NCBI GenBank assembly: GCA_028691905.1
Contig: JAQUYJ010000007.1
Span: 1 to 18,809 of the forward strand
Direction of reading: 5' to 3'
DNA: 18,809 nucleotides
Origin: Bacilli bacterium
GTDB taxonomy: Bacteria; Bacillota_I; Bacilli_A; ML615J-28; CAG-698
Both the position numbers and the translations under genes were made by a program. The notes beneath the pieces are model-generated. The model was not told where the DNA came from. It searched no databases and worked only from the letters and a program-made list of their open reading frames with translations. Below are positions 15,263 through 18,809 of the stretch, piece after piece (position 1 is the stretch's first letter; the number at the start of each line of letters is the position of its first letter).

Positions 15263-16584
15263 TTAATTACTTTCCATCTTCCCATTTTTTTTGAGCCAAT
15301 TCTTTCTATCACACCTTTACTTTGAAGAGAAGCAAATGCCCTTTCGATTGTTCTTTTTGCAAAGCCTAATTCAGATGAAATCTTTTCTATTGTACTATTT
15401 GAGTTTGTTAATATAATAGTAATGATTTCTTTTTCTGTGTTTGTCAAATTTAAACCGACATTTAAACCGACATTTAAACCGACATTTTGCTGATTTAATA
15501 CATCTTCATTAAATGGTATTGTCACTTTTATATAGTTATCATTTACACTTATAGATTCTTTTCCGTATTTTCCGATTATTGTAGGAATTCCGTGCCCAGT
15601 ATGTTCAACAATTCCCATATTTAAGAATATACGCATTAATGAAATATTTCTAGGTACACTTATTCCTTCATAAAATAAATCTAATGTTTGATTGTGTGGA
15701 AGTCCACCATGTGATAAAATTTCAATTCGATTTGAAAAAAAAGAAACTAACGGTTCACTTATACTCCAATCATTATGAACAATTGCATTTACAACTGCTT
15801 CATTTACTGAATCAAAATCAAATAAATATGTGTCCTTTCTTGGTCGTACTGTCGTATCTGTTATACAAATATTTTCTGAAGATATTCTATTTTTTAGTTG
15901 TTCGTATGCAAAAAGAAGACATTTGTTTCCATAATCGCTTCTTTGGGAAATTGATGTTTTATCTTCACCTTTAAATTTTACAAAAATTAAAGGGACAAAG
16001 TTATTATCTGATAATAATTCTGCCATCTTATTATATTCTCCAGAACTATTTCTCAAATTCAAATTCACTTCAAAATTGTTCTCATCTAGATGAAATCCCT
16101 TTTCTGAATAATAAATCTTTAAAGTTTTAAATGATATGTTACCATATGTCGTCTTGCATGTAGTCAATAAATCCGAATCAAAGAATTTTTTTCCGTATCT
16201 AACTTTAATTTGTTGTTGACTCATCTCCCGACAAGAAGTGCCAATTCTTATCGTGCATCCATTAGTAGAATACCCATACTTTTTTTGACAATAAAGCGAA
16301 TCTGTACCTTTTAAAACCTTAATAACAATCACGGGCAGTGAATTAACGTATATAATTTCATTCTTTATTAATTCTTGTGGATTTGGTTCAATTTGTGTAG
16401 ATACTATTTCACCAATGGATAAAAATGTTTCATCTATATTTGTTACTCCCACAACAGTTCCATCATCTTTTACACCAATATAAATAGTACCACCATCTGT
16501 ATTTAAAAAAGATACTATTTCTTTGCAAATAGAAGTTGTAAATTTTTCTTTCAACTCAACATTGTTAGTCTCAACAAATTGCAT
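15259..16584 (-). CDS. Schlafen-AlbA_2 domain / HATPase_c_4 putative transcriptional regulator
   Basis: A 441-residue protein with a domain order known from many bacterial accessory regions. The N-terminal AlbA_2 (Schlafen-like) domain (about 1-120) has LKEKFTTSICKEIVSFLNTDGGTIYIGVKDDG. A GHKL ATPase-like part (about 245-365) has the N-box EAVVNAIVHNDW and GHGIPTI. A C-terminal winged helix (about 385-441) has TIEKISSELGFAKRTIERAFASLQSKGVI. The linker carries the repeat NVGL three times, encoded by perfect 12-bp repeats. It has a near-consensus promoter and ribosome site AGAGGTGA. A DNA- or RNA-binding regulatory role is likely; targets are unknown. Its stop overlaps the hydrolase fragment start. 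Confidence 0.82.
   Translation of the reverse strand: MQFVETNNVELKEKFTTSICKEIVSFLNTDGGTIYIGVKDDGTVVGVTNIDETFLSIGEIVSTQIEPNPQELIKNEIIYVNSLPVIVIKVLKGTDSLYCQKKYGYSTNGCTIRIGTSCREMSQQQIKVRYGKKFFDSDLLTTCKTTYGNISFKTLKIYYSEKGFHLDENNFEVNLNLRNSSGEYNKMAELLSDNNFVPLIFVKFKGEDKTSISQRSDYGNKCLLFAYEQLKNRISSENICITDTTVRPRKDTYLFDFDSVNEAVVNAIVHNDWSISEPLVSFFSNRIEILSHGGLPHNQTLDLFYEGISVPRNISLMRIFLNMGIVEHTGHGIPTIIGKYGKESISVNDNYIKVTIPFNEDVLNQQNVGLNVGLNVGLNLTNTEKEIITIILTNSNSTIEKISSELGFAKRTIERAFASLQSKGVIERIGSKKMGRWKVIK
15448..15483. repeat. Three perfect 12-bp tandem repeats inside the regulator gene
   Basis: The unit ATTTAAACCGAC (plus strand) occurs three times head to tail, followed by a partial ATTT. On the coding strand it adds NVGL units to the linker between the ATPase-like part and the winged helix. 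Because the unit is four codons, copy-number change keeps the frame. Confidence 0.95.
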
Positions 16585-16603
16585 GTAATCACCTCTTGAT
16601 TAT

Positions 16604-16632
16604 ATTCTATCATAATGTGTTATAATTGTCAA
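16604..16632 (-). promoter_or_regulatory. Promoter of the AlbA_2 regulator gene
   Basis: On the minus strand a perfect TTGACA (16632-16627) is followed after 17 bp by TAGAAT (16609-16604). The expected transcript start is only about 13 bases before the ATG, leaving just room for the ribosome site (16596-16589). Confidence 0.7.
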
Positions 16633-16669
16633 TTATTCCGACATAAACCGTCATTTTTATTTATAAAAA

Positions 16670-16697
16670 ATGATACAAGATATATTTTTTGTATCAT
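16670..16697. repeat. Inverted repeat upstream of the regulator
   Basis: ATGATACAA (16670-16678) and TTGTATCAT (16689-16697) form a perfect 9-bp stem with a 10-base loop. It could be an operator or, with the T-run on the plus strand, a weak terminator. It lies about 40 bp upstream of the regulator -35 box. Confidence 0.55.
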
Positions 16698-16720
16698 AAT
16701 TGTTGTCCTAATATGTGTAA

Positions 16721-16810
16721 GGGCGACCATTTTAATACAGTTCGTACCCCTTCAAATATGATAAAATAATTTGCATACCCCTATAAGTAGGACAGAATAA
16801 TTTGCGTACC
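16721..16810. repeat. Three 31-bp-period repeats, possible IS21-like transposon end
   Basis: AATAATTTGCATACC (16765-16779) and AATAATTTGCGTACC (16796-16810) match at 14 of 15 bases. A third, more diverged copy (TTAATACAGTTCGTACC) ends at 16748. The TACC cores are spaced exactly 31 bp apart. Multiple internal repeats near the ends are typical of IS21-family elements, but no istA/istB gene or second end is in the window, so this is a relic at most. Regulator-binding iterons are the alternative. Confidence 0.45.
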
Positions 16811-16846
16811 TTTGCAAGAGAATGCTTTTACTCGATAAATTGGAAC

Positions 16847-17716
16847 TTATTTCTTATTGATTTTCTCCATTAGTAACTTAATGTTATTTTTAAAATATCT
16901 ATTAGTAAATTCTTCTTCACCAATTTCTAAATAGCATTTATATGCTAACTCATAGTTTTCTGTTATAATTAAAGTTATTATATAATCATAAATACTACGT
17001 GCTTGCTGCCATGAACTTCTTTTTGAATTCCAAGAATCATATGTTCCAAATAACAAATAATCTATTATTTTATCATCTTTTAAATGTACCTTTAATTGAC
17101 TAAACAGTAGATAGGATTTGGTAAGAATATCATCATTGCTTATTCCCTTTTTGTAATTATAGGAAAGTAAACAACAATAGTGTAGATTCATTAATCGTAA
17201 AATTTGAGAATCATTTGAATATTTTGAAACTAAAGATCCCATTTTTTCAATTGCATGATCTGCTAGTCCTATATTATTCTTCATTGCAAGTGGATACAAA
17301 GCTGTTCTTAACACTTCAAACATAATACAATAATTAGAATCATCTATTTTTAAATTATCTAAAATTTCATAATATAAATTTGACCAGTATTCTGAGTTCC
17401 CACCTTCAATCAATGAAAGGCGTTGAGTAGTATCACATATTAACATTAACATATAATTAGGATTAGTTGATTGTAATGTTCTCACAAATGTTTCAAATTT
17501 CACATGATTATAATAAGTACTCTCGTATTTTCTTTGCAAAGCATAATTATCAGAAATATTCCAATAAGCCCATATCTTTAGTTCATCTGGAATATTATCT
17601 TCTAATAAAAAATCTTCCAACAAATCAACAATTTGTTGTTCAGTATCATGTGATTCATTAGCTGTGTTTTGGTTTAATAATGCATTATATTTCTTGATTG
17701 TTTCATCAAATGTCAT
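16847..17716 (-). CDS. Hypothetical helical protein, 289 aa
   Basis: I do not recognise this family. The protein looks almost wholly alpha-helical, with regularly spaced Tyr, Leu and Trp, and resembles TPR-like solenoids without a clean TPR consensus. It has no signal peptide, membrane helix or catalytic motif. ATG 17716 follows the ribosome site AAGGGAG at good distance. The gene is very AT-rich. It lies on the same strand as the AbiE-type toxin gene 127 bases upstream, with an inverted repeat in between, and is followed by the transposon-like repeats. From its place it could be a cargo or defence-associated gene. That it is a real gene is fairly sure from length and ribosome site; the function is unknown. 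Confidence 0.65.
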   Translation of the reverse strand: MTFDETIKKYNALLNQNTANESHDTEQQIVDLLEDFLLEDNIPDELKIWAYWNISDNYALQRKYESTYYNHVKFETFVRTLQSTNPNYMLMLICDTTQRLSLIEGGNSEYWSNLYYEILDNLKIDDSNYCIMFEVLRTALYPLAMKNNIGLADHAIEKMGSLVSKYSNDSQILRLMNLHYCCLLSYNYKKGISNDDILTKSYLLFSQLKVHLKDDKIIDYLLFGTYDSWNSKRSSWQQARSIYDYIITLIITENYELAYKCYLEIGEEEFTNRYFKNNIKLLMEKINKK

Positions 17717-17748
17717 TTAATATATCTCCCTTACATAACTTAATATCC

Positions 17749-17768
17749 CGATAAATTATTATTTATCG
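17749..17768. repeat. Inverted repeat between the AbiE-type and 289-aa genes
   Basis: CGATAAAT and ATTTATCG form a perfect 8-bp stem with a TATT loop, 33 bases upstream of the 289-aa start codon. It could be an operator of that gene or a weak terminator of the toxin operon. Confidence 0.45.
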
Positions 17769-17843
17769 TTTCATCAATTGTAGAAAACAATACTGCAAAA
17801 ACGAATCAAAAAAATATTTATGGTCATCAGCTTATCGGCTTAT

Positions 17844-18704
17844 TTAACTTTTTATACTCTCTGTAATTGATTTAAAAAAATCACTGCTCCATAGCTCTAA
17901 AGTACTTGCATTTTTAATAAATGGCCTAACATCTAATTTTGCTTTTCCATAATCGATATTGTCGAATCTATCATTTAATATTTTTATCAAAAGCTCCTTT
18001 GTCAGATTTTCATCATGATTAAGAGTATTTGTTTGTTTAAGTCTTGCTTCTAGGTGTTTTAAATTAACTTTTGTATTTAAGCCCATATAGTAAAGATAGT
18101 CATATAAGTCTCTTCCCTTAACTCTTTTTTTCCAACTTCTGGCTATTACAGCATGAATTTTACTAGCAAATAAGGACTCATTATCATAAAGTCTAACTTG
18201 ATAAGGAAATGGTAACAAACGATATTTCAACTCCGTGTTAGCATAAAGTGGTGGATTAACATCAACTTCAAACTTAATAATGATTTTTTCATTGTTAATA
18301 ATTTGCTTAAAATCATCAGCGTTTGGATATATAGTTATAAAAGTTTCTTTTGTATTACCCTTTATAAATGCCGAGTCAATATTCGACTCTATATTTTTCT
18401 CTTTTTTCTCAATTTCAAAATCTAAGCCCATTGAATGAACAACATCACTGATTGGTTTGAGATATTTATTTAAGTCGAAACTTTCATCGCTAGCTAATAA
18501 TGAAAAATCTAAATCTTCGCTAAATCTATCAATACCATAGAATATTCTTAATGCAGTTCCACCATAAAACGCAGCATGATTAAAAAAATCCGTTTTGGAT
18601 AAAGCAGCCAAAACAACTTCTTGTAATACTTCTTTGATTGCATTCTTTTTATCTTCCAAAGTTTTGAGTTCATATTTATTAATCATTTGATGAATTATTG
18701 TCAT
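17844..18704 (-). CDS. abiEii: AbiEii/AbiGii-type nucleotidyltransferase toxin
   Basis: A 286-residue protein of the nucleotidyltransferase AbiEii/AbiGii toxin family (type IV toxin-antitoxin and phage abortive infection). The catalytic motif is intact: YGGTALR (47-53), then SEDLDFSLL (62-70) with the metal-binding Asp pair D64 and D66. A conserved lysine in ASKIHAVIARS (K182) and RDLYDYLYY (198-206) complete the family pattern. Characterised relatives transfer nucleotides onto RNA (tRNA for the mycobacterial homologues) and thereby stop growth. The ATG overlaps the stop of the upstream frame (ATGA), as expected for an AbiEi-AbiEii pair. Nothing suggests decay, in contrast to the relics further left. 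The family call is firm; the exact substrate is unknown. Confidence 0.88.
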   Translation of the reverse strand: MTIIHQMINKYELKTLEDKKNAIKEVLQEVVLAALSKTDFFNHAAFYGGTALRIFYGIDRFSEDLDFSLLASDESFDLNKYLKPISDVVHSMGLDFEIEKKEKNIESNIDSAFIKGNTKETFITIYPNADDFKQIINNEKIIIKFEVDVNPPLYANTELKYRLLPFPYQVRLYDNESLFASKIHAVIARSWKKRVKGRDLYDYLYYMGLNTKVNLKHLEARLKQTNTLNHDENLTKELLIKILNDRFDNIDYGKAKLDVRPFIKNASTLELWSSDFFKSITESIKS

Positions 18705-18809
18705 TGTATATACTCACTTTCAACTAATTTAGTTAATAGATTTATATTGTTTGAAATATATTTTTTTGATAAAAATAAAATGTGATCAAAATTTAATTCG
18801 ACAAATGCA
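18701..18809 (-). CDS. C-terminal end of an upstream gene, presumed AbiEi-type antitoxin (partial)
   Basis: The minus-strand frame is open from the window edge (codons from 18808) for 35 residues to a TGA at 18701-18703. The stop overlaps the toxin ATG in an ATGA. The tail (FDHILFLSKKYISNNINLL) is compatible with the helical C-terminus of AbiEi-like antitoxins, but too short to prove it. Its assignment rests on the usual antitoxin-toxin gene order; AbiEi proteins repress their own operon through an N-terminal winged helix, which lies outside the window. Confidence 0.5.
   Translation of the reverse strand, partial: AFVELNFDHILFLSKKYISNNINLLTKLVESEYIQ

Noticed and set aside
15684..15974. Plus-strand open frame opposite the AlbA_2 regulator
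   Set aside because: Low-complexity antisense frame inside a gene with clear domains.
16721..16810. CRISPR-like array from the 31-bp period
   Set aside because: There are only three degenerate copies, the similarity covers about half of each period, and no cas gene is visible.

Overview
The window reads as chromosome of a low-GC, Bacillota-type bacterium. Mollicutes-related groups that keep the standard code (Acholeplasma/Izemoplasma-like) are the best guess; this is inference from gene style only. TAA, TGA and TAG all end intact genes and Trp is TGG, so genetic code 11 applies. Shine-Dalgarno sites are strong and gene packing is tight, with several ATGA overlaps.

Region 1 (1-5001) is a surface or secretion module: the C-terminal bulk of a secreted protein with a SipW-dependent-type signal peptide, a membrane-anchored McrB-like AAA+ ATPase, a DUF2357/McrC-N-like protein that ends in a long 11-residue-repeat helix instead of a nuclease, and a SipW-type (Ser/His) signal peptidase. 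The last three genes are co-directional behind one promoter, and the last two overlap. This is the most interesting part of the window: a McrBC-like pair that looks rebuilt as a membrane machine beside a dedicated signal peptidase and its likely substrate.

Region 2 (5019-12679) is ordinary core metabolism. A trmL-thyA-dfr-plsC operon (tRNA wobble methylation, dTMP synthesis, folate recycling, phospholipid synthesis) has a clear promoter and converges on a histidine-phosphatase gene. From a divergent promoter region run a pyrimidine-nucleoside phosphorylase, a YbhN/LPG-synthase-type membrane protein and an MgtC-like protein, followed by an NAD-dependent epimerase. ThyA, Dfr and the phosphorylase together suggest pyrimidine-deoxynucleoside salvage and thymidylate supply.

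Region 3 (12678-18809) is accessory and partly decayed, mostly on the minus strand. It holds a DUF4256 gene cut by one in-frame TAG, a two-domain GNAT acetyltransferase gene with two stops and two frameshifts, an unassigned gap, an orphan C-terminal piece of a GHL10-type glycoside hydrolase coupled to a Schlafen-AlbA_2/ATPase-like regulator with a 12-bp tandem repeat, a block of 31-bp-period repeats that may be a lone transposon end, an unrecognised helical protein, and an AbiE-type toxin gene whose presumed antitoxin partner runs off the window edge. It looks like a defence and mobile-element island with relics.
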